Below, in pieces: positions 19,719-30,640 of a stretch of DNA of 64,000 bases; positions within the stretch are counted from its first letter, which is position 1, and every line of letters begins with the position of its first letter. The notes beneath the pieces are model-generated. The model made no database searches. It worked only from the letters and a program-made list of their open reading frames with translations, and was not told the origin of the DNA. Position numbers and translations under genes: made by a program. The DNA comes from Hansfordia pulvinata (lineage: Eukaryota > Ascomycota > Sordariomycetes > Xylariales), in contig BJKQ01000040.1 in assembly GCA_006538405.1 (NCBI GenBank), forward strand, positions 22,972 to 86,971, written 5' to 3'.

Positions 19719-20180
19719 GTGAGGACCCATGGTGGGGGAGTCACAGTGAAACGGGCTCCCGGACACTGCAAAATCGAAGGCAACGAAGCGGCGGACCAGC
19801 TGGCGAAAGAAGGAGCTGCACAAGCCCCCCAAATGGACACACAACCAACTATCGCATGGGTCAAACGACATCTCAAAGACCAGGAAAATCTGGATTTCAA
19901 GCAGTGGTGGCAAGAACAAGGAAAGTCAAGATACCAAGACATAACCCGGCAATTGGCTTCCGACGAGACACTCTTCACAGGCTCCTGACAGCAAGGAGCA
20001 GGCATGGCGATTTTGCCCAGTACCACGAACGCTTCCAACACACAGACTCCAAAAACCACTGTAGTTGCGGCGAGCGGAAATCACCCCAACATATCTTCGT
20101 GTGCCGAAGATGCGGGGTAATAGATCGCGGCCCAGGCACGCGCCTCCCACAGCCTTTACAAAGTACTTTCGTGACAATAG
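19719..20180 (+). pseudogene. LINE RNase H end and C-terminal zinc motif
   Basis: APGHCKIEGNEAADQLAKEG marks the end of RNase H. After a frameshift near 19950 the peptide HRLLTARSRHGDFAQYHERF and the Cys/His cluster CSCGERKSPQHIFVCRR follow, matching the fragment at 1329-1772. Confidence 0.75.
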
Positions 20181-20291
20181 TGTGGAGTGGGCTACCTTTG
20201 TGGAATGGAGCGGTTTCTACACAAGGATATGCCCCAGATAAGACAGGGGCATTCCTACGGACAAGCGGCCTGATAGGGCTCCGGCAACATC

Positions 20292-21143
20292 GTGGATGGG
20301 CATGTGCGCGGCCGGAAATGTATACATAGCGATTCCTCCAAAACCCTGCGATGTGTGGCACTGGGAGGCGTGGCAGGCCCCAACGGGGATGGAACCCACG
20401 ATAAACCAAATCAAACAATCAACCAGCCGCGCATATCGAAGGCTACACCGAGCGAGCTTAAATTGCACCAGCTGCCCATTGCCCGCTTCAAGTATCTTAG
20501 CCCGAGTTTCAATGCCCCCTTTCACTTTTCAGCCCAGTCCTTCAACGATGAAGCAGTGGAGGAATCCCTCCAGAAGCCGACTTCTTTAGGCCAATCGCCG
20601 ACACAAAAGGGGGAACCTGTATCCCACAGACAGTCTGCTGCATCTCACACTGGGTATGCCAAGTTCAGGACCAAGCGGAGCGGCAAGCTGAGTGCCCAGC
20701 TTAAGACCATTGGAACCGAGCCCGGCCCTTTCAGTGCCTGTGCTGTGAGCACTACCTTTGGACACCCGATGTCCAACTACATCACTGAGGCACAGACGAT
20801 CACAAAGAAGCTGTCTACAGTGGAGAAGGAGAAGGAGAAGAGAACAACGACCACCATCGTGAAGCATAAATCACAGGCAGAGCTGAAGAGGCAGTCTTGC
20901 CCTTCCAATGTGGATGCAGACCATGAGCCTGGTCTGATGGGCAAATTCAAGACCAACATCAAGAGGTTGACATTGAGAAAGTCCTCTGCTTCGCTACAGC
21001 TTGTGAAGGACTCCAGCCCTGCATCCTCCCAGCAAGCAAGCTCTGTGGAGGAGACACACAGCCCAGGCCCTAGCAATCTAGAGGACAAGAGGCTATCCCG
21101 GAGCCCCGCGGAGGTGGTTTTGGTGGCGCCAGTGGTGCCGTAG
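20292..21143 (+). CDS. Unknown ORF; 5' part is LINE tail, 3' part possible host exon
   Basis: A 283-codon frame begins inside the LINE 3' end and leaves it at about 20430. From there about 235 residues read as a basic, Ser/Thr/Lys-rich protein without hydrophobic segments (SGKLSAQLKTIGTEPGPFSA, KRLTLRKSSASLQLV). I do not recognise it. It could be the C-terminal exon of a host gene whose upstream part was lost to or displaced by the LINE. The ATG lies in LINE sequence, so the full frame is probably not the natural protein. Confidence 0.35.
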   Translation: MDGHVRGRKCIHSDSSKTLRCVALGGVAGPNGDGTHDKPNQTINQPRISKATPSELKLHQLPIARFKYLSPSFNAPFHFSAQSFNDEAVEESLQKPTSLGQSPTQKGEPVSHRQSAASHTGYAKFRTKRSGKLSAQLKTIGTEPGPFSACAVSTTFGHPMSNYITEAQTITKKLSTVEKEKEKRTTTTIVKHKSQAELKRQSCPSNVDADHEPGLMGKFKTNIKRLTLRKSSASLQLVKDSSPASSQQASSVEETHSPGPSNLEDKRLSRSPAEVVLVAPVVP

Positions 21144-21194
21144 AGGACGACGCGCGGGGTGTTGGCGTGTCGGCGGCGGGCGGCTGAGGAGGAG

Positions 21195-21195
<1 letters not shown>

Positions 21196-21237
<42 letters not shown>
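21196..21237 (+). repeat. CAACAG microsatellite
   Basis: Six or so AACAGC units in a purine-rich stretch just after the unknown ORF. Confidence 0.85.
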
Positions 21238-23117
21238 GAGGAGGATAAGGAGGGAGAAGGCCGGGAGGGGGTGGGGGAGCAAGATTGGCGTGTCAGACGT
21301 GGTGCTTGTCGCCTTTGCTACATGTGACCTTTCTACCGTGAGGCTAGGCAATTGTCACCGGATTCTACGGCGCCGAACACCACCCCAAAACATATACCAA
21401 GCACGGGGGCATCGTAAGAATCCGGGAGTGCTCAGTGGCGTCCGGCCTCTGCGCGCGCAGCTGTCACCCGATTATCACGTCCTCCCCTCAGACCATCACC
21501 AGATTCGCCAGCATCCGTCACGCCAGTGAACAACGCGGCTGCTGTACGAGTAGCAACAAGCGCGTGGATTGGCGCAAGAGCCCGACGCCAGCAGACGCGT
21601 TGGACAGGGAACCCGAAGGTGTGGCCCGTGCCGGTGTCATGGGAGGCGGCGTTGCTTGCCAGGGCCACCACACTTCACTCCACGAGGGCCAGAGGGTCGG
21701 TTTGTTCCATGCTGCTCGGTGAAGAGAAACAGCCTCCTAGCGGGGAGGTAGGACTTGGCCCGAGCTGTCGGATGGCGCCTTCTTTTCTCCTCTCATTTTC
21801 ATTTTCTTCATCAAGAGCGCCCACGTGCGTCCGGTTCGTGGAGACGCGGGGGTGGTACGTGCAGTCGGCGACCACCATTGCGACGGCCCAGTCCGAGTCA
21901 TCGTCCCGGGTCCGCCCAATCCACCGTGTGGCCCAAAGCCCGGTACCATTCTATTGAGACGCCGTCAGCGCAGGACCCCGGCCACGCAGCCGCGTTTGCG
22001 GCTAAGCGCGCCGAGGCAAGGATTCCGATACCCGCAGCCGGGGGCGGGGGGCAGAAGGAGACTTGTCGCCAAGCAGGACCCCGGGCCACGGCTCAACCCA
22101 GAATCCCATCTTACCTTACATTCGATGCAAGTGATCCCCGTCTTACATCTACGAGTCTAGTAGACTCGGCTGCTCCCGCTTCGCCACGGCTGCGGCTTCT
22201 GGCTGCTGCTGCTGCGCCCCGGTTATTCCTGTCAGAATCGGGCTGGTCAATCAATGTCTAGAACTACTCACACTTAATTGACACCAGTCTGTATTAGTAC
22301 ATGGGTGGTGTGGTGTGTGCATGAGTTTTTCGCGTTCGTGCGTACATACGTAGATGTGGAAAGAAACGAAGAGAGGGGGAGTATCGCTAAACAGATTGAC
22401 AATGAATGGCGTTGAGTCGAGAAGACCAAGCAAGGTACACGTACTCGTAGTCCGTTCTTGAGTGCAATCCTCGCAGCACCCGTTCTGACTCTCGCAACGA
22501 GGCCCGCAGCCAACCCCACACTTATCCCTCCAAGGTGCGAGTATCGTAAGCTGGGTTTGACGGCGGCGACCAGGGCCCTTGCCAGGCAGATAGACAGGCA
22601 GTCCAAGCTTGGCCCAGAATCGCGGGTCAGAGTCTGGGCTTAAGACACATGCACGCTGACGGCCGGGAATAGTAAGAAGAAGAATCAGACTCTTGCTGCG
22701 TTGCTTCATGCCCCGTTGTCCATTTGCCTTTAACCTCACCAGTACTTGGGCTTTGGTTCACTTCCACTCCGGATCCAGTCCGCATGCATACTTCCATGCT
22801 CCATATACTTTACCTGCCTTGGCTTTGCTTTACTCACATCTGCCTGGTACATAGTGTGGCAGCCCACTTTCTCCGCAACCCGTTCCCTCTCCTAAACCCA
22901 GCTCAGCACCTGTCAAAGCTGTCAGCTCTCGCCTTACCTGTCCTTCATCCCGCAAGTGCTTGGCAATGCAACGCTTCGTCGTGCCTTCCGAGCTGTAGTG
23001 TAGTCTTGAAAAAAGAAGAAACCTTGGAGTTCTGCTCCCCGTTTCCCGGGCCATCACCAACACCATCACCACCACTGCCAATCGGCATCGGTTTGTCAAC
23101 TTTCGCCTCAACGCCGT
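21238..23117. other. No gene recognised
   Basis: About 1.9 kb of GC-rich sequence with overlapping chance ORFs on all frames. The last few hundred bases are CT-rich and are probably the promoter and leader of the gene at 23170. Confidence 0.4.
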
Positions 23118-23156
<39 letters not shown>

Positions 23157-23157
23157 A
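23118..23157 (+). repeat. CA dinucleotide repeat in the leader
   Basis: A (CA)n run interrupted by CG lies 12-50 bp before the ATG at 23170 and so falls in the probable 5' UTR. Confidence 0.85.
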
Positions 23158-23169
23158 AGAACAGAACAA

Positions 23170-24722
23170 ATGGACGTCGACATGGACGCCCCGGCCACGG
23201 TGCTGATGCGCACGGACGCCAAAATCCAGCTGGTCGTCGCCGCCGTGCTGGTCGCCGTGGCCGTGCTCGTGCTCTCCCTGCGCTTCGCCACCCGCCTGCG
23301 CACCCGCTCCAATCTGTGGTGGGACGACTGGCTCTGCCTGGCGTCGCTGGTTAGTCTCTTGCCCCCCTTTCGTTTCTTTCGCTCGAGCTCTCGAGACTTT
23401 TGGTGATTCGTGCCCCCCCGCAAGTGGCTGACTCGACCATGACATGGCGAGGAACCGATCTGGTGCGTCGGCGCTCTCGTGATCCAAGGCATGCGTAAGT
23501 CTCGCCCACAACGGAAGCCAGCCCAAAGTCGGCTCGCAGCTAAACAACGTCAACAGTCGCAAGCCACGGCAGCAGCTACAACGTGGACCAGGTCGTGTCC
23601 AACATTGTCATTATGGGCAAGGTGAGGATTTTGCCTGGCTGTTTCCCTCAACTAGACCGGGTTCTTTTCCCTTCAAACCCTCTCTCTGACACATGCACGA
23701 CATACACCGCCAGCTCATCATGTCGCTCGAGTTTGTCTACTCCATCTCGATGAGCTTGGCCAAGCTGAGCGTCCTCGCGTTATACCTGCGTTGCTTCTCT
23801 CCGCACCGTGGCATGCGCGTCGCCAGCTGGGCCTGCATCGCCGTCGTCTGCGCCTGGACCCTCGCCAACGTCGTACAGCCCTTCGCAGTCTGCCGTCCGT
23901 TGCCCCGCATGTGGGACCCGCGCGTTCCTGGTTGGTGCGCCGACCGCAAAGGCTCCTTCATCGCCATCGGCGCCTTCAGCGTCGTCACTGACGGCCTGGT
24001 CCTGTTCCTGCCCATCCCCACCATCGTCGGCCTGCAGATGCGCACGCGCTCCAAGGTGGCCCTGATTGTGGTCATGCTGCTGGGTCTTGTGTACGTCTTT
24101 CTTCTTTCTTTCTCTCCTTCTCTTTTCCTGTCAGTGTGAGTTTGTGTGTATGTGTATCAACCACTGAACCAACAACAGCGTCACCGTTGCCGGAGGCGTG
24201 CGCATCTATTACCTCGACATCCTGGACCCCACGGGAAACTTCTCCGCCCCCATGGCCCCCTCCGTCTTCCTCACCACCGTCGAGCCCGCCCTGTCCGTCA
24301 TCAGCATCAGCCTGCCCATGCTGGGCCCCCTGCTCGACACGTGCCTGGGCGGCGCCCGCCGGCGCGCCCTGCACTACATCGTGAGCGGGACGGGCGGCAG
24401 CGGAAGCAAAAGCAGCGAGGTGATGAACGCCAAAGGAAGAAGAGGAGGTATCGGACAACGCGCCGGGTCCCCAGACACTACGGGCCACGCGTCAACGTCC
24501 GAGTTCGCCAGCTCCAAGGCCCGCCTGTACTCTTCCTCCTCCGCCGCCGCTAGCTCCTCCGAGATGTCGTCACTCGGCCACCTGCCGCCGCCGCCGCCAC
24601 CGCCATCCGCTGCGTTTCGCAGAGCCGGCGGCCACGGATTCTCGGGCGGTTACCCGCGCCCGTCTACCGAGGACGAGGAGGACGAGGACGCGACTTCTTG
24701 GGGCTGGCTCGCCGCCGTCTGA
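23170..24722 (+). CDS. Rhodopsin-domain (PTH11-like) integral membrane protein, five exons
   Basis: Exons 23170-23349, 23452-23494, 23557-23621, 23714-24090 and 24179-24722 join in phase to 402 codons. Introns are 102, 62, 92 and 88 bp with GT-AG ends; branch points CTGAC occur at 23429 and near 23685. The protein has an N-terminal helix, then RSNLWWDDWLCLASL, GALVIQGM, LAKLSVLALYLRCF, a WTLANVVQPFAVCRPL loop with two Cys, DGLVLFLPIPTIVGLQM, a VRIYYLDI loop, and a last helix starting PSVFLTTVEPALSVISISLP. This is the seven-helix fungal rhodopsin-domain order. The tail is Ser-rich with a Pro run and an acidic EDEEDEDAT stretch. It resembles plasma-membrane PTH11-like receptors; the ligand is unknown. 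It looks intact. Confidence 0.88.
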
Positions 24723-24931
24723 GCAACCTCCGGCGGCGTTTGTTGTATTGTTTTCCCGCTTAACATGGCAACAGACTGAGGGGACATAGGTTGCGATACA
24801 CAACAGGGGCTGGGTTTGAAACGACGACATGATTTGATCTGACTACGAATGGATGGGCTTGTTCACGAAGAAAAGGGTAGCTCCGCGCAATTCCGGAGTT
24901 TTGTACTTGTAGTCTCTTCATCACCTTTTCT

Positions 24932-24954
24932 CCCCTAACCCTAACCCTAACCCT
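24932..24954 (+). repeat. Interstitial telomere-like repeat
   Basis: CCCTAACCCTAACCCTAACCC within 24932-24954 gives three and a half telomere units, in the same orientation as those at 5232, about 210 bp after the rhodopsin-domain gene. Confidence 0.75.
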
Positions 24955-25912
24955 GATCTACCCCAAGGAATTTATTCTCGTTAGAGCACACGCGGTTCTA
25001 GGCATGAGCTTTCAATCCACTGTCAGGCTGTGCATTAGCGTGTGTAGTCTGAGGCTAGCCAGCCACGTTAAGCGCCAGGTATGAAGGGCGACTTTATATC
25101 GGCTAGGATCTCTTGATTTCTCCCTCTGATCAACTAGAGACTCGATTTATCGGCGCCTGATTTTGACCCATTCATTGAGCCATATCAAGCTAAAGCCAAA
25201 AGACAGTACCTGCCAAGAGGAGAAAACCAACCCATGAGACCTTGTGATACCGTGACGGCACCCCTGCCAAAGCCCACAATTTGAGTTCAAAAAGGCTAGT
25301 AGCATTATGGTACATATGTTAGTCTTCATAACTTCTAGTTTAATCCCATTCTAACCAATACGCATGCATAACTCACATATACCATAAATCCACATGCCCA
25401 AATTCAAGTAAATATGTTGATAAGCATTCATTCACTTTCATCGCCGAAATCACATAGGATTCTGAGGCCTATCTGACACGACATCTTCACTATCATTATC
25501 TCAGCAAGAAAAGTCTCGATTCGTCTCTCGTCAATCCGGGTTGCATCGTTGTTTCCTCTCATATGAATCGATCTCCTTTTCCAATTACTAGTTTCACAGC
25601 TGCCTGGGTCGAGTCCACCTAAATTACGATCTGAGTTTCCCCTTTTCGCACTTCTATTCTGGGCACGTTCAAGTAAACGCGTCGTAAGTATCTGCTTGGT
25701 TCTCTTATTCGCTCACATAGCAAAAAATGGTCATACGGCTGACTTGGAGCACGCGTATTGATTTGTATGAACGATCGTTAGGAAAAGACTAACAATAACA
25801 AAAGAATACCTGGCTGAGATATGAGCAGTAACGACCGACATCTTGAAGGGCTCAGAATGGCCTTCTTTGTTGTCCAGTCATGTTTGGCGTGAAAGTGATC
25901 TTGGGGAAAAGC
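24955..25912. other. Intergenic, no gene seen
   Basis: About 960 bp with only ORFs under 61 codons and no recognised repeat. Confidence 0.5.
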
Positions 25913-26368
25913 TCAGCAGTTCGCGACCTGCCAAACCTTAAATCTCTCGTCATCCTCACAAGACGCCTCTGAGAATGATCCAACTGTGTCTGGATAGAGA
26001 ATGGTTGGCTCCATGCCCCTTCGATAATCACTAGCAGTTTTCCACACCTGTAACTGGCAGCCTCTCCGTCCTGTGTAGTAAAACTTGTAGGCCTCAGCTG
26101 CCTTGCTCAGCTGCTTGACTCCTGAATCAACCTGCCCTGAGGCGGAATTAAAGGGTCTATTGACAGGACGGCAATTGTCCGTTATCCCACCTAAGTCGCC
26201 CATTAGAAAAGCCGAGTCCAATGACTGCAATGGCCCACTTACATGGCAACCGCCCAGAAATTGTCCGCATTGACGAGTTGAAGGCTCAACAAGCTTAAGA
26301 AGCCTATTCTCTTGGTCCACATGGCCGTGACTTGAAAAAGGAAGTCGAAGATAAGACGGGGATTTCAA
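25913..26368 (-). CDS. Unknown small protein
   Basis: The open frame gives up to 151 residues but begins at a non-ATG codon. It contains YYTGRRGCQLQVWKTASDY and ends ERFKVWQVANC, with six Cys in all. A TATA box (26448-26455) and an untranslated stretch lie upstream on the same strand, so a short first exon with the real start may be missing from this reading. I cannot assign a family. Confidence 0.4.
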   Translation of the reverse strand: MKSPSYLRLPFSSHGHVDQENRLLKLVEPSTRQCGQFLGGCHVSGPLQSLDSAFLMGDLGGITDNCRPVNRPFNSASGQVDSGVKQLSKAAEAYKFYYTGRRGCQLQVWKTASDYRRGMEPTILYPDTVGSFSEASCEDDERFKVWQVANC

Positions 26369-26447
26369 AGTTGACTAGCGCGCTTTACTTGGAAGCTGAG
26401 ACTAATGTTGTTGTTGACCCTAAGCTTGAAATGCGAATTTGACCTGG

Positions 26448-26455
26448 CTTTTATA
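26448..26455 (-). promoter_or_regulatory. TATA box for the minus-strand gene at 26.4 kb
   Basis: TATAAAAG on the minus strand, about 80 bp before the open frame ending at 25913. Confidence 0.4.
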
Positions 26456-26618
26456 AAGTTTCTGCAGTGGAAGCTCGTTTGATCTGGTCAACTGATTCTC
26501 CTGTGTTTCAATTTAACTTGCACGTCTCTCACATGGGATCAGAAATTTTCACAATCGAAAGATCTGGACTCTCAGAAGTCCTCGCCACGCCCATCATCCC
26601 CTTAGTCAGCAGCCATCA

Positions 26619-26650
26619 GGGTCGCCGACGAAGTGGGTCGCCGACGAAGT
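26619..26650 (+). repeat. 16-bp direct duplication
   Basis: GGGTCGCCGACGAAGT occurs twice back to back. Confidence 0.85.
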
Positions 26651-26864
26651 GAGGCGCCCAGCTATATGAGACTATTACAGAATAAATGACCGGTACTTTC
26701 ATAAACACCTAATTTCATACTGCAGTACCCGTCTTACTTAGTATGCTTAAAACAGAATGATTTATATGGGGGGTCTTTGATCATTGTTAAGGGTCCTAAT
26801 TCAAAGATTAGGTGAAAACATTACCCTTGTTAACCCTTTCGTAATGCTGTACCAGATTTGCCAC

Positions 26865-27010
26865 GCTCGGGGATTCATCCTAAATATGACCTCATGGCGA
26901 ATCAAAAATATTTATAAGGGAATGCCGGCGCCGAGCTTATACCTTCTGTAGTAAATTTAGATCATCACCTGCCGCTGCCAAATAATGCGCGGTTTTGGGG
27001 TCGCCGAGGT
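26865..27010 (+). promoter_or_regulatory. Conserved bipartite upstream element, copy B
   Basis: GGCGCCGAGCTTATACC at 26927-26943 is identical to copy A at 2102-2118 and lies 371 bp before the ATG at 27314. The second block, GGGGTCGCCGAG, starts near 26997, with CGCCGAG 75 bp after the start of block one (74 bp in copy A). The flanking words GCTCGGGG, CTAAATAT and TTATAAGG also align. Confidence 0.6.
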
Positions 27011-27166
27011 CATAAGTTCGCCTTCATCGTCGTGGCAAAAGGGCTTAAATTACACTCGCGGTCTGGATGACCTTAGACCACCCGTTAATCTTGGCCCATG
27101 GCTCACTCTTGATCTCGTAAAGGATCTTAAATGGGTCGAGATTCTATTAGGAAGAGTTGCGTAAGG

Positions 27167-27173
27167 TATAAAA
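27167..27173 (+). promoter_or_regulatory. TATA box of the secreted protein gene at 27.3 kb
   Basis: TATAAAA lies 147 bp before the ATG, followed by a CT-rich start region (TTCTTCCACTTTCACT). Confidence 0.5.
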
Positions 27174-27313
27174 CAGGGCTTCTTCCACTTTCACTGTGAT
27201 GCATTTCTTTCCAGATCTATTCTCATTCGAAACTCTATTCCTTTGAAAATAAAAAAGCCGAAATTCCGGTTTACATCTTATCCTTATTTTTGAAACGTTT
27301 ACATCAGTCTAAA

Positions 27314-27664
27314 ATGGTCGCTCTAACTCATCTCGCCAAACTGGTTTCCTTCGCTTGCGCAGTCAACTCCGTTGCCTCGATCGGAGTTGTTATCTCACGC
27401 GGCGGACAGATAATCAAGGCCGATTCGAACTTAGGTGACGATGAGGTGATTGATATGACTGGACAGAACCCTGACAGAATCGAGATCAGCAATGCGAAAA
27501 ACGACAAGATGAAAATATCCTTCTATGAAAGCGCAAGGGACGCGAGGGGGATCAATCAAAGAATGAGAGGCCCATTTATGGTCCTGTACAGTAGCCAATT
27601 GGGCGATCAATATGGGATGGCTTGGCCAGCTGGGGCAAACGCGGTCGCTACCAAAGATGAATAG
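27314..27664 (+). CDS. Small secreted protein, candidate effector (116 aa)
   Basis: The ATG at 27314 is preferred over the upstream one at 27290 because the signal peptide (MVALTHLAKLVSFACAVNSV) begins there. The preceding residues are basic and sit in poor context. The mature chain of about 96 residues is hydrophilic, Asp/Asn-rich, without Cys, and shows no known domain. The upstream region carries the element shared with the gene at 2500. Function unknown; probably secreted. Confidence 0.6.
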   Translation: MVALTHLAKLVSFACAVNSVASIGVVISRGGQIIKADSNLGDDEVIDMTGQNPDRIEISNAKNDKMKISFYESARDARGINQRMRGPFMVLYSSQLGDQYGMAWPAGANAVATKDE

Positions 27665-29129
27665 TGTGTTCTTTATGCTGGCCGAAGGCTTTTACACAGG
27701 CTTTCGATCGTAGATAGGGAACGATCAAGCCCAGACATTACCAACGCACCATTCTGTTTGATAAGCCGAGATACCTGAAAGCTTCGTGTTAAAAAGACGA
27801 AGCATTATACGAGTGCTAATCTCATATCTTTTACTTATATGATAAAGCTTAAGGTTAGCTCAGGCTCATATTTTCCAGCTTTGAGTCAGGTTCAGACTTT
27901 TATTAGCAGCAACAAACTCGGTCACACCAAGCAAGAACCGCCACCAACCTCAGCAGAATAACACCAAAATCCAGCTCGTAACTTACTCTGTGATAGCAGC
28001 GTGACGGCCCCCTTGTCTGATATTTATCACTCAGCCCGGAACCGCATCGCAGCGTGACAGACCCATTGTCTAGCGCCTTGCATTTTCGCGAAAACAGCAG
28101 AGCACCGCGACGGCACTCCTATCGCCCTTCATAACGCCTGTTATGATGCCCTACTACCCAATTCTTATACAAAATCTACACATACCATGAACCCACATGG
28201 GATTGCAAAGACTCGTAAGTCCTCAAGGCCAAGTACGAGGCAGACGATATGTCACAAACCGGCTCACACAATCGCATCCTTACCTCATAGCTTTTCGCCA
28301 GCCTAGAGACCCCGTCAGTCCTCCCAAACTCAGCCCTTTCCATCATCACACACGAGACTCTTGAACTACATCAAACCCAAGTGGCTTCCACATCACTCAC
28401 CTGCATCAACACGACGAATGAAAAGGCACGCGGCAACCCAAGTGGTTTCAGATGCAATAGCAGCGACAATGTCAGACATCTCCCAAGTGCAATATAACAT
28501 GGTATGAACATCAGAGCCTAAACTATCTCAGACTTTAACCAACAAACTCCAAATCCACGGCAACCATTAGTCGGCGTCGAAGGTCTCCCATCCTTGAAAC
28601 TGAGTTGTATTAGAGATCTCTGCTGGAATAATCACATTAGGCTTGAAGTCGCGTTTAGTACTCTTGTGTCCTTGTATTCGTTCTACGGTAGAAATCCAAT
28701 TTTTAAATGACAAATGAGCGGCGTAGGGTCCATCGAGCCAATGAAGCATCCAAGTAGGTCCCAAACGTCTGATGATTTCATTTAAGCAGTAGGCTATTTT
28801 ATCCCCTCGCCCTGAGTCTTCAGGCCTGCACGTTATGATTTATTAAGCGGATCCTCGCGTCATAAGCAATCCAAAGGGCCCTCGTCTCACGTTGGCCAGC
28901 TCTCAAATAGACTCCATGAACAGCATGTAAAATTTGAGCGACACCGAAGTTGCTTAAAGTAAATCACAAGTGCGGCGTAGAATCTGTCAGCATATTTCTA
29001 GGGCAGACTCACGCAGATCCGTCCGTTATGAATGTGTTGGTCAATGGGGTGACAGAATTGAGCTAGCTCTGATCTCTCAGCCGTATTGCAAGCCTATCCC
29101 CGCTCGAAGGAACGAACCGTCTCAAAGCG
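27665..29129. other. No gene recognised
   Basis: About 1.5 kb. A minus-strand frame at 28567-28764 (containing LDGPYAAHLSFKNWISTVERI) could be a relic but matches nothing I know. The rest is AT/CA-rich and non-coding by eye. Confidence 0.4.
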
Positions 29130-30403
29130 CGGATATCAGAGTTGCAGGGCTGGCAGGTCATGTCTGGCTTATGCGAGTTTGTTTTTGCTGCTAGCATCTG
29201 CTGGTAAGATTTCATATATTTGTTCAGTCGCAACGTTTGCTATGGCTCTTCTTTGCTGCCCATAACTGCGTTGCCGCCACTCTGTCGTCACTCTTGACAG
29301 TCGCCTTGTGGTTTTCTCAAGTCATCAGTTGCATTGGCAGTCCCTGCAGAGGGAGATTCTATCAAACGCGCAGTCATGTTATCCAGGCAATGTACTGGTC
29401 GCGATCACACCAGGTGATATGATTACTATGCACGCCGCGCAGCTAAACCGCTATGACCGTTTGCAGGGACCCTACGACACACGGAAATATCGCGCCGCGT
29501 CCAGTCTAAGGTGATGTACCCATTGGTAAGCGGCTGAAACTATAGGCGATAGCTTTAGAGCAATTGATAGCGCGACGAGATAGCCTCAGGGCATCACGGG
29601 TGCTAAAGCCGAGCGGGGTCGGTGTGCTCAGGGCTATTGCCGTACACAGACCTGGAGTGCTATGTGCATTGCATGTTCCGACCAGCCATATCAGCCAATC
29701 TAATTTACTACGTGCGGGCCGGTAAATTACCAGGGTAGCCGAGCCGACTCGCGCATGGATCTTTATAAAAAATTTGGATGCCTACCTAAATATATTCGTG
29801 GACGCCCTGGATCTAGGTCTACGCAGCCATCTCTGCACCCTCGTAGCTATAACACGAATACTCAACAGTGCCCGACCTGTGGGCATAATTTCAGCCATAA
29901 TTCAATCCATCGTCATCAACGACAGCGACATACACGCTACAGGCAATGCTCCGAGGTCACATACACATACGAAGAAAACGCCATTGGTGTTACCAATCGA
30001 GTTCGGACGCCAGTGCCATCTTCACAAGGTCTCATTCGCCAGAAGCAACGCCCTGGAGAAAGACATCAAGCTGCCGCACGGACATGCTCGCTGTGGAGAA
30101 GTGATCCCGTGCCGTCGGACGAAGGCGCGCAGCTTGAACTACCCAGCCTGCGGCCATTGGTCCGATCTTGTACGGGTCTATTGTCAAATGGCACGCGCTG
30201 CCAGACTCACGGCGTGCAGTGGCCTCCAAGTTCTTCCCAGCCATGCCTCGGACCGATCCCGTCCAGGACGGGAAGCACCTGCATATCTGGAGATTATGAA
30301 GCGATGCTCTGTGCAATCTTCTGATCCGAAAGACTTGCAAATGACTATTCGTAATCAATTGACTGAGTCCCTGATTCGGTCCGACGAGCATCATATCCTG
30401 TGA
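29130..30403 (+). pseudogene. Relic of the C2H2/JmjC gene with its upstream region (copy 1)
   Basis: From about 29850 broken frames read as the zinc-finger part of the gene at 61615: CPTCGHNFSHNSIHRHQRQRH, then FARSNALEKDIKLPHGHARCGEV, and LEIMKRCS near the end. The frame changes several times, one finger His is Asp, and the JmjC part is absent. The 700 bp upstream also match 40990-41690, with shared landmarks TGGTCGCGATCA, GCACGCCGCGC and GAGCGGGGTCG. The duplication therefore included non-coding flank. Confidence 0.7.
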
Positions 30404-30409
30404 GTGAAG

Positions 30410-30640
30410 TAGTCTTCAGAGCATTGCCGTAGCGTCCGCCCCACCTGTTGACGTCGGTCCCCTTGTCCAGCAGCACCTGCGCAATTTTGTCCTATGATTT
30501 CAGTGAATCAGCCTGGAAAACACTGCTATAGCAACCCCGCTGCTCAATATTGTCACCGCCCTTATTCAGCTGCATCAGAATAATCTTGTCGTGCCCTCCA
30601 GATGAAGCGAACTGGAGAGCTTCTCGTAGAGACCGCCACC
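30410..30640 (-). pseudogene. Ankyrin-repeat relic
   Basis: On the minus strand the frames read EALQFASSGGHDKIILMQLN, then, after a stop, IAQVLLDKGTDVNRWGGRYGNAL. These match the consensus of long fungal ankyrin arrays found at the C-terminus of NLR-type proteins. About two repeats remain, and no NACHT or effector domain is present. Confidence 0.65.

Larger units (their letters stand above)
18180..20425 (+). mobile_element. Tad-like LINE, 5'-truncated with internal deletion of the RT
   Basis: In order, the element has the distal two thirds of ORF1, the ATGA overlap, the endonuclease part of ORF2, then directly the end of RNase H, the C-terminal zinc motif and the 3' UTR. The reverse transcriptase, about 2 kb in Tad-like elements, is missing between about 19660 and 19719. 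Several stops and frameshifts break ORF2. The 3' end matches the other LINE and SINE ends but has only a degraded tail (AAATCAAACAATCAACC) and has lost the hairpin seen in the others. It is an older, dead copy. Confidence 0.8.

Noticed and set aside
22830..23562. Two overlapping minus-strand ORFs of more than 200 codons
   Set aside because: They lie antisense to the leader and first exons of the rhodopsin-domain gene and contain the translated CA repeat; they are composition artefacts.
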